Assembly: GCA_019096195.1 (NCBI GenBank)
Contig: JAGTXK010000219.1
Coordinates: forward strand, 1,302,001 to 1,366,000
Length of the DNA: 64,000 bases
Direction of reading: 5' to 3'
DNA from: Boletus sp. NGJ
Lineage: Eukaryota; Basidiomycota; Agaricomycetes; Boletales; Boletaceae
Shown here: in pieces, positions 31,144 to 41,574 of the stretch
How the letters are laid out: each line of letters begins with the position of its first letter
Numbering within the stretch: the first letter of the stretch is position 1
Position numbers and translations under genes: made by a program
Notes under the pieces: model-generated
The model's database searches: none
Told to the model about the DNA's origin: nothing
What the model saw: the letters and a program-made list of their open reading frames with translations, nothing else

Positions 31144-32042
31144 TGTTATGCTGAGTAACAAGTGACATGTTCCTGAGTAATTGACCTCCTAGTTGATTAC
31201 TGGACTAGCTGGATTTGAGTGAATGACTCCCTAGGCCCAAGTTCCCTAGGTATGGGGACTGATAGCTAGCTTTACATAGAGCCTCCTGTGGGGTTGGAAC
31301 CTTCTCTATGACCAATGGCAGAGTCTTGAACTTTGATGATGGTGGCACAGTCCTGTAGAGGTGCAGACCTATCATATACTAGTTGATGCCAATGGCAGAG
31401 TCTTGGACTTGAAGATAGTGGGGTAGTCCTATCTGTGCAGAATCCTATCTGCATTGGTGTTGCCACTGGTTAAGCATGCAAGGCGGTGGCAAGGATGCCA
31501 CACAAGTGCAATGTGATCAGGAGCAAGATCACAAGCACTATGGTGATCACTTCCAGGGTGGGTGCAGATGTCTGAAGTGGTATAGATCAAGGTTAGGGAA
31601 ATACAAGGGGGATTAGCTAGCTATATATAAGGCTTTGCCCCTTTAGGGTAGGCATAAGTGGAGTTACCATAAGAAGAAATAAGAACCGAATCAGGAATGA
31701 GGCTGGGAGTGATGGAATATGGACTATGTACAAGAGAGCATAGCTGAGGAGGCAATGTCTGATATGAGGCATAAATAAAGACTAAAATGGAAAATGAAAG
31801 GGACACAGGATAAAAAGGATAGCCATTGGAGAGATCTATGATCTCACAGATGGCCATTCACTGCCTAGAAGGCAGTGTCATCGAGGGAAGTTCCGAGTGC
31901 CAGATGCTCTCCCATGAGGAAGCTTTCCCATGTCGTCTCTAAGGAGTCGAATGAGAGGTCTCCCCACAAGTCATTGATGACCAGGAATGGGGGAAGTATG
32001 AAAGGAAGGAAAAAAGGTGTACTCCCTTCATTATCCATAACA
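31144..32042 (-). repeat. Solo LTR, family F/H, 899 bp
   Basis: It has terminal TGTTATGGAT and GAGTAACATAACA-like ends in minus orientation and a perfect duplication ACATA on both sides. It aligns with the solo LTR at 9625-10571 and with the F LTR at 63433. A frame of about 57 codons is open from its first base, discussed under findings. Confidence 0.9.
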
Positions 32043-32419
32043 ACATATGGGGCACTCTTGTCCTAATGATTGCTAGGGCCAGCACCTGAACCACTCCCCT
32101 CTTTACTCACTCCATACAATCACTTATTGAGTTTATCTACTGAGCACAGGACTCTATCCATTCTAACCCATCGATTGTGGAGATGGTGACCATGTTGCAA
32201 CACTTTCACTCAATAAAGCATGCCATTTTTGAAGTGGAGGCATGCTGTGGTGCCAGTGGTGTCAAGGAGGATTTCAACATTCCAAAGCTTGAGCTAATGC
32301 AAAGCTTTTCCTGCAATATTGTTGCAAATGGTGCATTACACCAGTATTCTGTGGATGTTTCAGAACACCTCCTTATTACTCATTGCAAGAACCCTTTTCA
32401 GCACACAAGTCAATGTTAT
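32043..32419 (+). pseudogene. Plavaka-like DNA transposase relic, segment 2
   Basis: It continues segment 1 after the solo LTR. Landmarks are SLIEFIYRAQDSIHSNPSIVE-like wording, then FHSIKHAIFEVEACCGASG, FNIPKLELMQSF, ANGALHQYSVDVSEHLLITH and CKNPFQHTSQ. The KLELMQ...QYSVDVSEHLLITHCKNP block is highly characteristic of the C-terminal half of Plavaka-type transposases. It is cut at 32419 by Copia element C (duplication GTTAT). Confidence 0.72.
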
Positions 32420-32907
32420 TGTCAGAAAATCCGAAATTTCGGAGTTCCAAAGTTCCAGAGCTTGGCAGAGCTAGTGTAAACTGGAGTAGACTGGAGCTCA
32501 GCTGCTGCTGGGATGGGCTAGAACAACTATATATTTACCTAGTGTAAACTGGAGTAGACCGGAGCTACGACAGGTAAGAGAGAGAAACATTAAGTATGGA
32601 ATAACTTACCTCAGCTGCTGCTGGGATGGGCTAGAACAACTGAGGTGCCACAAATGGAATGGGGGTTTATATAGTATGAGATGAGGCACACTTGTACCTC
32701 AATAAGTGTCAGGGAAAAAGTAGCTAGTAAAAATGTAGTAAAGTGTATCACCAATACTGGCATTCTGCTAAATGACATGACAGTGCTTCGGGATCAATAT
32801 ATCGGAGTACCAACTCCAGAAGGTCCGGACTAGAGCAGACACCCACTAGGTGTTACCTGGACATCCAAGTAATCGGAATGCCTTCCAGAGTTAGTGGTAT
32901 TTTATCA
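32420..32907 (-). repeat. 3' LTR of Copia element C
   Basis: It is 488 bp with ends TGATAAAA and CTGACA in element orientation. It contains a partial internal duplication of the segment GTGTAAACTGGAGTAGAC (two copies, near 32475 and 32542), which accounts for most of the extra length over the 5' LTR. Confidence 0.92.
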
Positions 32908-33199
32908 CTCCCACTCAAGTGTAGTCCCAGTCCCATACCCCAAACAAACATCCAGTGCTGTTCCTTTACAAGCAGTTTCGTGAATATGTCTGCCACCATG
33001 TCCTTGATGGAGATGTATCAGATTACTGCTTCTCCTTGTCTGACCAGGTCATCTTGGACGAAGTGATACTTCTATTGGATGTGCTTGGTCCAGGCTCAGA
33101 ATTGCGGATTGCGGCATAGGATGATGGCCGCTTGATTGTCACAAGGAGCTCAGTAGGGGCTTTCTGTGGATGTCCAATTTCATTGAAGAAAGTCTGGAG

Positions 33200-33430
33200 C
33201 TAGGCTAAGTGTTGTCTGGCATTGCTGAGTCCGATGTGCTCTGATTCTGTAGTGGAAAGAGCCACTATACTTTGCTGTTTACTGGACCAGGAGATGGCTC
33301 CGTGATTGCTAATGAATACAAAACCAGAGGTGGAGCGGGAATTGTCTGGGTCCTGTGACCAACCAGCATCGGAGTAGCCATGGAAATCCAAGTCCATTGA
33401 TAGTTCAGTTCCGTCAAAGCAGAGCTCCAT
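33200..33430 (-). pseudogene. Element C: RNase H
   Basis: The motifs are GYSDAGWSQDPDNSRSTSGF, ISWSSKQQSIVALSTTESE and an H near the end, the standard Copia RNase H signature (YSDADWAG...STSGY...SSTEAEY). Confidence 0.9.
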
Positions 33431-33449
33431 ATCCTTAGTAGCTTGGACA

Positions 33450-34610
33450 TACTAGAGCACACATTTTGCCACCTCCAAGTGTATGAATTTGGGTTTTGCA
33501 CTGAAGCAGCTCAGTGCACCTACTGCATAGGCAAGACCTGGATGTGTCCTGAGCATAAGGTACATTAGGGATCCTATGACAGTGAGGTATGAAACCTGTT
33601 TCCCTTCAATGATCATTTCCAGAACAGTTTGATCATTTGTCAGGTCAATTGCAGAAAGGTGGGAACCGTGTGCCATGGGGGTCCATTCCGGTTTGCAGGT
33701 GGACATGCCAGTCCAGTCCAGAACTGTCTGGCAGTATTGTGATTGGGCCAAGGAGATGGTCTGGAGTTGGTGATTTCGCTTAATTTCAATTCTGAGAATA
33801 TGTTTAGCTTCTCTGAGATCATGCATTTTAAAAGCAGCAGAGAGTTTGGCCTTGATGGAATCCATGAACTTTTGAGTAGTGGCTGCTAGGAGTAGGTCAT
33901 CGATGTAGACAACTAGAAAACAGACTTGGCCATCCCTTCAAAACATGTAAAGACATGTCTCAGCATTTAGGCGGATAAATCCAAGTTTTCCGAGTTTTTG
34001 GTCTAGAGTCTTGTTCCAAGTCTGACCGGCTTGTTTAAGTCCATATAATGAGCATCGGAGTTTCCAACAATATCTGGGCTGGATGGGAATACCTTCCAGA
34101 GGGGACATATATAAGTCCTCCTCTAGTTCTTCATTGAGGTAGGCTGTGGACACATCCATTTGGTCTAACTCCAAGTTGTACTTGACAGTTAAGGCAATCA
34201 AAGTCCGGATTGAATCCAGATTGGCTACCAGAGCAAAAACTTCCTGATAGTCAACACCTTCCTTCTGTGTGAAGCCGCATGTAACTATCTGGGCCTTGTA
34301 CCATTCCACACTTCCGTTCTGATCTCATTTAATCCAGAAGACTGGTTTTGAGGTGATCGGAGTTACTCCTTCCAGAATGAGTATGGTCTCATAGACGTGG
34401 TTTGAGTTGAGGCTTTGGAGCTCCTCTTCTATGGCAGACTTCCACAACTCTTTATCCAGTCCAGAGTAGGCTCCCTTTAGGTTTGTTGGGAGTGACTCAT
34501 CAGAAGATGATCTTGCAGATCTGGCGAATAAGAAGTCCTCTATTGAGGCAGTAAATGCTCCTGGAAGTTCCAGGTCATCCTCTGAGGGTTCCGGAATATG
34601 TAGTTGCACT
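33450..34610 (-). pseudogene. Element C: reverse transcriptase
   Basis: The landmarks are YKAQIVTCGFTQKEGVDYQE, LDQMDVSTAYLNEELEEDLY, SLYGLKQAGQTWN, and further on the GSLMYLMLRTHPGLAYAVGA block. These match Copia reverse transcriptase from the fingers through the connection to RNase H. It is part of a broken element. Confidence 0.9.
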
Positions 34611-34699
34611 TCCTCCTTCCGATTTTCTCACCTTGCTGCTTCCTCCTGTATGGTGCGTTCATAGTCTTGGTTTTTGTTTGCCAGTTTGCATTGGCGATG

Positions 34700-34840
34700 G
34701 CTTCGTTGTATAGCAGGTAGAGTAGGAGCAGGGTCTGGAGCAGGGACAGGACCTGGAGCAGGAGCAGGATCTGGAGCAGGAGCAGGATTTGGGTCTGGAC
34801 CTGGACCTGGGGCTGGAGCAAGGACAGGAGCTTCATCTAT
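34700..34840 (-). repeat. Element C: proline/alanine tandem-repeat linker
   Basis: Between integrase and reverse transcriptase the minus strand encodes a run of about twenty APx/PAP-type dipeptide and tripeptide units. In DNA it is a tandem (TCCTGCTCCAGATCC)-like array. The plus strand shows a glycine/alanine-rich shadow frame, which I do not count as a gene. Confidence 0.75.
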
Positions 34841-35109
34841 CCAGAGTTGGTCCAGGCGTTCAGCAAGTTCTTCGATGTCAGGACTAACTGGGTGGATGTT
34901 CTCTGCAGGAATAGGAATGTCTCCCACTGGTCCAGGATTGGGTGGAGGTTGATAATTTTCGTCATCATGGTTATTCTCTGGTTCACAGAGATGTTCCGGA
35001 AGTAAGCCCTCCCACTGTCCCTCAACTGCAGGAGCATTCCATGGAGCAGATTCAGCTCCAGGGATTTTTCCGGATTCATCAAAGATGACATGGCAACTGA
35101 AGATAATGT

Positions 35110-36220
35110 TTCATCATTCTATATCAAGGAGTTTGTAGGCTTGTTGTCTGTGAGTGTACCCTATCATGATGCACTTTCTCCCATGTGGTCGGAATTTTCC
35201 TCCATGCTGTTCCTTTGGTGTGTGTGCATATGCCGGACATCCAAACGGCTGGAAGAAAGTTGAATTGACCTGGTGATTGAAGAATATTTGGTAGGGGACT
35301 TTGCCTCCAAGTCTGGAGGTTGGGCTCCATGCAGTGATATAGGCAGTGGTGGACATGGCATCGGCCCAAAAGGACTTTGGGAGTTTGGATTCCTCCAGCA
35401 TGGCATTTGCTAATGTAGCTAGTGTTTGATTCATCCGCTCTGCAAGTCCATTTTGCTCTGGAGTGTATGGAGCAGAGGTTTCAAAGTGTGTGCCATCAGT
35501 CCAGAGTTGGTTTCAGAATGCCTTGTTTGTGTATTCTGTACCTCCATTACTGCAGACAAACCTGGTATAGAGTTCGGAGAAATCCTCCTGTCCTACCTCC
35601 ATCTGGAGGAGGGTTTGGACATCTATTTTCCATTGGTTGTAGATTTGCAGTGCTTCGCTCTTGTGTTTCATGAAGTAGACCCAAGGGAAGCAGCTAAAAT
35701 CATCAACAATGACTAACCAGAACCTGTAGCCTTTATGTGATCTCAGAGTTATTGGGCCTCCAACATCCGTGTGCACCATCTCTAGAAGGCGAGTGGTCTG
35801 AGGTCTGTCCTGAAGTCTGAAGGGTAGCTTCTTCATCTTTCTAAGTGTACAAGCCTCACAGAATGTAGGTGTTCCAGAGAGTGTGTCGATCCCTTGGAGT
35901 TGGCTGGACTTTACCATACGCTGGATTCGGTCAATGGATATATGTCCCATCCACCAGTGTAGGAGGTTTATATCAACTGTTGCATGGGCTGCTTCCTTCT
36001 GATCGTTTGGGGTGACACATGCATGGTAGAGGCCATTTCTGTGCCTGGCGACCAAAACAGTTTTCCAGTCCTTCTGAATGTGACATGTACTGGAGTTTGC
36101 TGGGAATGTGGTGGAGAGTCCAGCAAAAGCAAGTTGGTTTACAGAGATCAGTGAATTCCGGAATTCCGGAATTAGGAGGACATTTGATAGTATAATTTCG
36201 AAAGTCTTTCCAGACACCTG
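35110..36220 (-). pseudogene. Element C: GAG-pre-integrase and integrase
   Basis: The zinc region contains LLHWWMGHISIDRIQRMV and CEACTLRKMKKLPF (H-H-C-C). The catalytic core follows with VHTDVGGPI, FWLVIVDDFSCFPWVYF and SNGGTEYTN, and later MNQTLATLANAMLEES and FGCPAYAH. These are typical Copia integrase landmarks. Confidence 0.92.
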
Positions 36221-36449
36221 TGATATGAGTGGTACTGTTCTGATTCTGATTGCATGTGCTTTGGAGTTATCCCCTAGGGTTACCGGACGCAGTGGATTTA
36301 GTGGACGATAGGTTTGGAACCAGGATCAGTGGAGAACCATATATGATGATGCTCCGAAGTCAATGATTAGGGTTTTTCTCCCACTATTGGTTTGCTTAGA
36401 CGATGAGCAGGCATGAATCCACTGAATTAAGGACTGAGATACATTTTCT

Positions 36450-37200
36450 CAGACTACATTTGCAGAGTCCGGAGGATCCAGAGTCTCTTCTGTTGTGTTT
36501 GCCTTTTCCTTTCCCCATCTCGGCTTCTTAAATGCTCCATTCCTCAAATCTGCAACCCATTTCTTATAGGAGGTGCAGTCGGTGGAGTTGTGGGTGGAGA
36601 ACAAGTGGTGCTCACACCAGGCAGACACATTTGGAGGATGGGTGGAGGGTTTCTGTGCACTGGAAGCTTTCATTGCTGACTCTGAATGTCTGGATGGATG
36701 TAGGCAGGCATCTTCTGCAATGATCCGGGTCTCTACTGCATTGAAGGTCAGTTTGCTGTCCTCCGTGATATTGATGAGGGATGATTTGAATAGTTTCCAT
36801 TCCGGAGTCTTTAGAAGGGAGTTCAGGAGAATGAAAGCCATGACCTTCGAATCTATGGTGAACTTTATGGTGGCAAGGTGGGACTCGGAGGTCCAGAGTG
36901 ATGCAATGTGTTCCAAGATCTCAGAGTTTCCATCCCAGGCAATGTTGAAAAGCTGCTGGAAGATGTAGAAGGCAGAGGAGACACTTGGAGTGTCAAGGAG
37001 TAATACGAGTTTCTCCCATAGTTCTTTAGCAGAACTATAGGACTTGGTCTTGAGTAGGAGTACATCAGAGATATGTTTCTGTATGATGCTGTGGGCTTTT
37101 TTATCACATTCCTGCCAGTCACGGATGTCTGAAGCTGTTGCTCTGGTGGTTCCAAGGACAGGTTTAATGTCTGTACCAGAGACAACTCCATAGGCTTTGC
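36450..37200 (-). pseudogene. Element C: gag
   Basis: A capsid-type segment (about 36830-37190, with a KKPTASYRNISLM block) is followed by AFILLNSLLKTPEWKLFKSS and a Cys/His cluster CEHHLFSTHNSTDC. This fits a Copia gag with its C-terminal zinc motif. Plus-strand frames over this stretch are shadows. Confidence 0.7.
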
Positions 37201-37455
37201 TGCTTCAGAGTTTTCAGGTGACCTTTACTTTTCATAGTGGGAAAGTTTCAGGTCCAGTTAGAATTTCATCACTTCGGATAGTGTCTGATGTCATGTTGAA
37301 TGACAGAGTAGGGTGAGGTGACAAAAAAAGAATTTATTTTCTGACAGCTGTCAGATAGCCAGTAGCTGGGATGACAAGATGTGTCTGAGGTGTGCAAGTT
37401 TGATCAAGTGCACTAAGGGATGCGTGAGATGAGTTGTTTAGTCAGATTGTGCCAA

Positions 37456-37469
37456 CAGGGCTCATAACC
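37456..37469 (-). promoter_or_regulatory. Copia C primer-binding site matching the initiator-tRNA-Met anticodon arm
   Basis: Next to the 5' LTR the element strand reads GGTTATGAGCCCTG. The complement CAGGGCTCATAACC is the anticodon stem-loop sequence of eukaryotic initiator tRNA-Met (CAT anticodon). Priming by a half-length tRNA-iMet is known for Drosophila copia and for yeast Ty5. The match is seen; use of a half-tRNA is inferred from those relatives. Confidence 0.75.
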
Positions 37470-37856
37470 TGTCAGAAAATCTGAAATCTCAGATTTTAGA
37501 GTTCCAGAGGTTGGCAGAGCTAGTGTAAACCAGAGTAGACCAGAGCTACGACAGGTAAGAGAGAGAAACATTAAGTATGGAATAACTCACCTCAGCTGCT
37601 GCCAGGACGGGCTAGAACAACTGAGGTGCCACAAATGGAATGGGGGTTTATATAGTATGAGATGAGGCACACTTGTACCTCAATAAGTGTCAGGGAAAAA
37701 GTAGCTAGTAAAAATGTAGTAAAGTGTATCACCAATACCAGCATTCTGCTAAATGACATGACAGTGCTTCAGGATTAATATTTTGGAGTACCAACTCAGA
37801 AGGTCCGGACTAGAGCGGTAATCGGAATGCCTTCCAGAGTTAGTGGTATTTTGTCA
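37470..37856 (-). repeat. 5' LTR of Copia element C
   Basis: It is 387 bp, collinear with the 3' LTR apart from two longer segments present only in the 3' copy. It is followed by GTTAT, the target duplication. Confidence 0.92.
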
Positions 37857-38720
37857 GTTATGACATGTTTGTTGAAAAGGTAGTGGTCCTACTGAATCGA
37901 GATGAAAATATATGGTGCTATCATATTCTTCATCTTTTGACCTTGCCACTTATAGCCATCATTATTCAGAAAGATACAGCTGTCACTGACATTTACCCCA
38001 CTCTGTCCTTCATCTTTTGAGTCACTCCTGAAAAGGAACATGTGGTCAAAGGTCCTAAACCTTTCCATAATCATTTCATGAACCCTAAAGGGCTCTTGGG
38101 TCCCAACAATGCATTGCTTTCCATGTAACAATTGCTCCAGACTGCATGGATCTTACCATTCTCAAAATGCAGTGGGTCTACAAGTTAAATCATCCAGTGG
38201 AATATCTTCACACATACATGAGCTTCAACTCTCCGGGCAATGAAGTCAACTCCTCATGGTGACCTTCAACAGGAAAGATTAATGTTTGGTATAAGTTCCA
38301 TATTCAACATCATTCATCATTCCATTTGTGATACATCCTAAAAAGCCAACTTATTTGGGCTGACCCTCACCTGGATGGCCTAAGAGGGCCCAGCAGTTCA
38401 AACAATGTAGTACCTCTTAGTTGTGGGGATGGCATCCATATGTCCTTGATTTTGCTTTTAATGGTCAGATCTTAATCTTTCATAGACATCGTGCATATGT
38501 TGTCCATTTTCTCTTTCTGTGGCCTGGAACATTCAAACCTTCCTTTGTGTCTTGTTGCTCTGCTTCTCTTTCAAGTATTTTACCCCCATGGCAGCACATG
38601 CTGAGGATGATCCTACAGGAGTCAAGATGTACAGAGTTCAATGCCCACCATCTGATGCTCCATCTGAATATCTTTCATAGTACCATGGTATTGATATTAT
38701 CCCACTAACTAGCATTTTGC
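37857..38720 (+). pseudogene. Plavaka-like DNA transposase relic, segment 3 (C-terminal)
   Basis: It resumes right after Copia C. DMFVEKVVVLLNRDEN is followed by FHNHFMN, a histidine-rich stretch and LIWADPHLDG-type wording, decreasing in quality. The order fits the C-terminal end of Plavaka-type transposases after the CKNPFQHTS block of segment 2. Multiple stops and shifts are present. Where the transposon itself ends is unclear: no terminal repeat was found before the CATAG element at 39087. Confidence 0.55.
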
Positions 38721-39086
38721 CATGCTCTCAAGCTAATTCCAGTATATGCTCCAAAGCTACCAAATATTGTAGTATCCAGCATGACCTGTTTGAATGTGTA
38801 TGAGCAGTACTACATCAACTGTTTTGCAGACAAAGAATCCTACCATGTCTTATCTTAGTTTAGCCATCTAAATCTACAATTACATATGATTTGATGGAAG
38901 TTATTCAAGCCCACAATAATTACAATCATTTTGATTATTCCTCCTCACCAAAGGATAATAAAAAATGGGTTACTGTCACACTCTTTGCATCTCCACCAAT
39001 CAGATGGCTGGATTCCACAACATGTACAGTAACTTATTAAACTGTAGCTGACCTAAGTGTTCATTTCAGCTGTTCAACAGATGTAT
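38721..39086. other. Unassigned AT-rich sequence
   Basis: About 370 bp with no open frame, repeat or motif that I recognise. It lies between the end of the Plavaka-like coding relic and a CATAG element and may be the transposon's non-coding 3' end. Confidence 0.4.
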
Positions 39087-39606
39087 ACTCAAAAAAAAAT
39101 ATACAAGTCCATTTTCCTACACTCAGTGTTAAAAAAGCGGACATTGTTTGCCAATGTTTGTGCCACCATTCTTATATAAACCAGCCAGACTTCAAAAACC
39201 CTCTTGTTTCTCAATTTTATCCTTCTCCACTTATTACATGAAGTCAACACTTCACTTTGTATGGGATTGGGATTGGGATTGGGATTAGGAGTGGGATGAG
39301 AATTAGAATTAGAATTAGAATTAATATTTGATTGAATTTGGAATTAGAATTGACTTGAAATTGGATTAGAATTAGGATTGCTAAGCCACTATGGAAGCAT
39401 AATGCATACTATGGCATCACTATGACCACTATGGAAGTACTATGAGAGTACTATGAGAATACTATGACAGACTATGACCACACTATGAACAGACTATGAG
39501 ACACTATCATAGTACTATCAAACCACTATCCAGTTGGACTCTCACTATGAGCACTATGTTACTATCCAGTACTGTCCAGCACTGGACGGTTAGTCCTGTT
39601 TTTACC
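39087..39606 (+). repeat. CATAG element, right half only
   Basis: It starts inside the core (AAGTCCATTTTCC...CACTCAGTGTTAAAAAAGCG, then TTATATAAAC near 39173) and runs through the ATTGGG/AATTAG arrays and the TATGA arm. It ends at a degraded right end (CCTGTTTTTACCAAT) with a changed terminus. The left half is absent. It sits against a hAT relic. Confidence 0.8.
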
Positions 39607-41560
39607 AATTTGTACCAAGCTTTATGCAGAGCTTCAAGGGCAGGAAGGGTGAGATGAGTGGTGGGACCACAGTCAGATGAAAATGACTGTTGCATGTATT
39701 CAGCCATTGTGAGTAGTCTCAGAAGCATGGTGACATGCAACCATTCTTCATCTGTCAGTTGTAGATTGAGGAGTTTCTGGTGTTTGTCTTGCTCCTTCTT
39801 GGCTAAAGCTATTTGATGTACAAATATATCAATACTCTGCATAATGATCTATCAAACAGCAATATCAACACAGACAAAAATAAGTTGAACATACCTTTTT
39901 GAGTTTTTCTGTCCAGTTGAGCATTAGATATGTGGATGATTATTGTACTGGTATGTCAAGCAGGAGTTGTACTATAGTGGCTGTTGACATGCTGGGTGGC
40001 CAGGTCTCTCTTGTTTTTGAAGGGTTTGAAATAATTGCTTTCATTTTGCTAATGATTGTTCCTATCTAATATATGTTACATTGAATCCAATCACATCAAG
40101 CAAATGGACATCCAAACCTTGGCACAAATCAATAAAATTACTGTACCCCAACTTCATCTCATTGAGAACTCTGCTCCAAAATTAAATTCGTATTGGAATT
40201 TTTTGGGTCATACTCCTTGAATTTGCTGTGAGTAATGCTTGAGTCACCAAGTTGATAATATGTGCAAGACACCTACAAACCACTGCATAAGGTTATATTT
40301 TGTAATAATGAGGACGTACTGAACTTGTTATTTGATTGGATTTCATGGTTTGCCCATGGCTTTCTTAATATGCGAATTCATTAGCCATTGTGTCCATGTT
40401 TGAGGGATTGTTGCAGGTTATATATCTGATCTTGTGGGTAATTCTTAGCTGATGAACAACCTGGTAAAGGACTTGACCTAAATGTGCACTGTTGTGGGCA
40501 CTGATATGGGTAAACTGCAGGCCAAGCAATTGAGCAATGCCATCAGAGGGTATATGGATCTGATGTGTGACACTTGGCAGGCTTCAAACATACACACACT
40601 GGAGGAGTCTTTTTGCATCCAAGAACCGGTCACAGTGAAATATGCATCTGTGTTTAAAGCCTGCCAAATGTTGCACATCAGGTTCACATACCCTCTGACA
40701 GCATCACTCAATTGCTTAGCCTGCAGTTTACCATATAATCCTTAAACATATCAATAATCAGTTGATGGGTTACCTTGTTGCTTGGTAATTTCATGGTGCC
40801 CATGGCTTGAGTGGCAATATCAATCATGTTTTGAAATCAGAGTGTTCAAGAGTGGCCAAGGGCTGTTGAGTATTAGCAAGATTGAAATGTGAGTTGTACC
40901 TCTTTATCTGATTGGTATTGATCAACCATCGAGTGGCTGTGGTACAAAAGTGGTCATCACTATATGGTGGTACTTTCACAGCCTTTATAATGGGCTGGAG
41001 ATGGCCATCAAGCTGTTGTTGAGAGTTCTTTTCCTTCTGCACTTGACGGTCCTTGGATAGCATAGACACAAATTATTCTCTTCAGCCCACTTTAAGTATT
41101 TATGCTAGTTTATTAAAATATCAGTAGTGAGATAGAGTGTGTTAGTGATGAGCATTGATATGTATCTGATGGCATAAATACAGATGGTGGTGGTTTGTTG
41201 AAATCTTGACAACAAGTGTTACTGCACATTCCTTATACTTGTGGCATTTCTTGTTATCATAGGCACAGATAAATGTGTCATCAAAAAAATGATCAACATC
41301 TTGACTTCAATTCCCATGACATGTTTTGGTAGGCTCTTTGACATCTAATATTTGGACTTTGACATCTGTGAGGATGCCATTGGGACTCCCATTGACCTGC
41401 ATGAAATAGAAATCATGTGAAATTTTGATCTTATACTTCAAAATTCTTAGTATCATATGAAAGACTACACTAAGATCTACTCCTCTACCAAGTTTCATAC
41501 AAATCCAACTGTCCACTGAAAAGATATGAATAAATCTTCCAGCACCACTATTATTACTAG
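39607..41560 (-). pseudogene. hAT transposase relic 2
   Basis: On the minus strand, reading from high to low coordinates, there is an upstream frame MDSWICMKLGRGVDL (41516), a BED-like Cys/His stretch CHKYKECAV...HHH (about 41180-41270), then YSDDHFCTTATRWLI and PLATLEHSDF (40830-40980). A degraded core follows with LTCDAWQASNADAYF-like wording (40560-40650), and finally LLNLQLTDEEWLHVTMLLRL and SSDCGPTTHLTLPALEALHK (39610-39790). The order matches fungal hAT transposases. The C-terminal dimerisation region is missing at the CATAG element. There are many stops and shifts. It differs in sequence from the hAT at 27044-29834. Confidence 0.72.
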
Positions 41561-41574
41561 CTACAACTATTATA

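Larger units (their letters stand above)
32420..37856 (-). mobile_element. Ty1/Copia LTR retrotransposon C, complete insertion, broken
   Basis: It is a 5.44 kb element on the minus strand with LTRs at 32420-32907 and 37470-37856 and a perfect 5 bp duplication GTTAT. Parts in element order are: 5' LTR, primer site, gag, integrase with GAG-pre-IN zinc region, a proline/alanine-rich linker, reverse transcriptase, RNase H and 3' LTR. Integrase before reverse transcriptase is the Copia order. The LTRs differ in length (488 against 387) and at several percent of sites, so the element is older than B. It is broken, with roughly ten breaks. It interrupts the Plavaka-like relic. Confidence 0.93.

Noticed and set aside
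34674-34952. A glycine/alanine-rich plus-strand frame
   Set aside because: It is the antisense shadow of the proline/alanine linker of Copia C.
37456-37469. A piece of a tRNA-Met gene
   Set aside because: Only the anticodon arm is present and it sits exactly after a 5' LTR; it is a primer-binding site.
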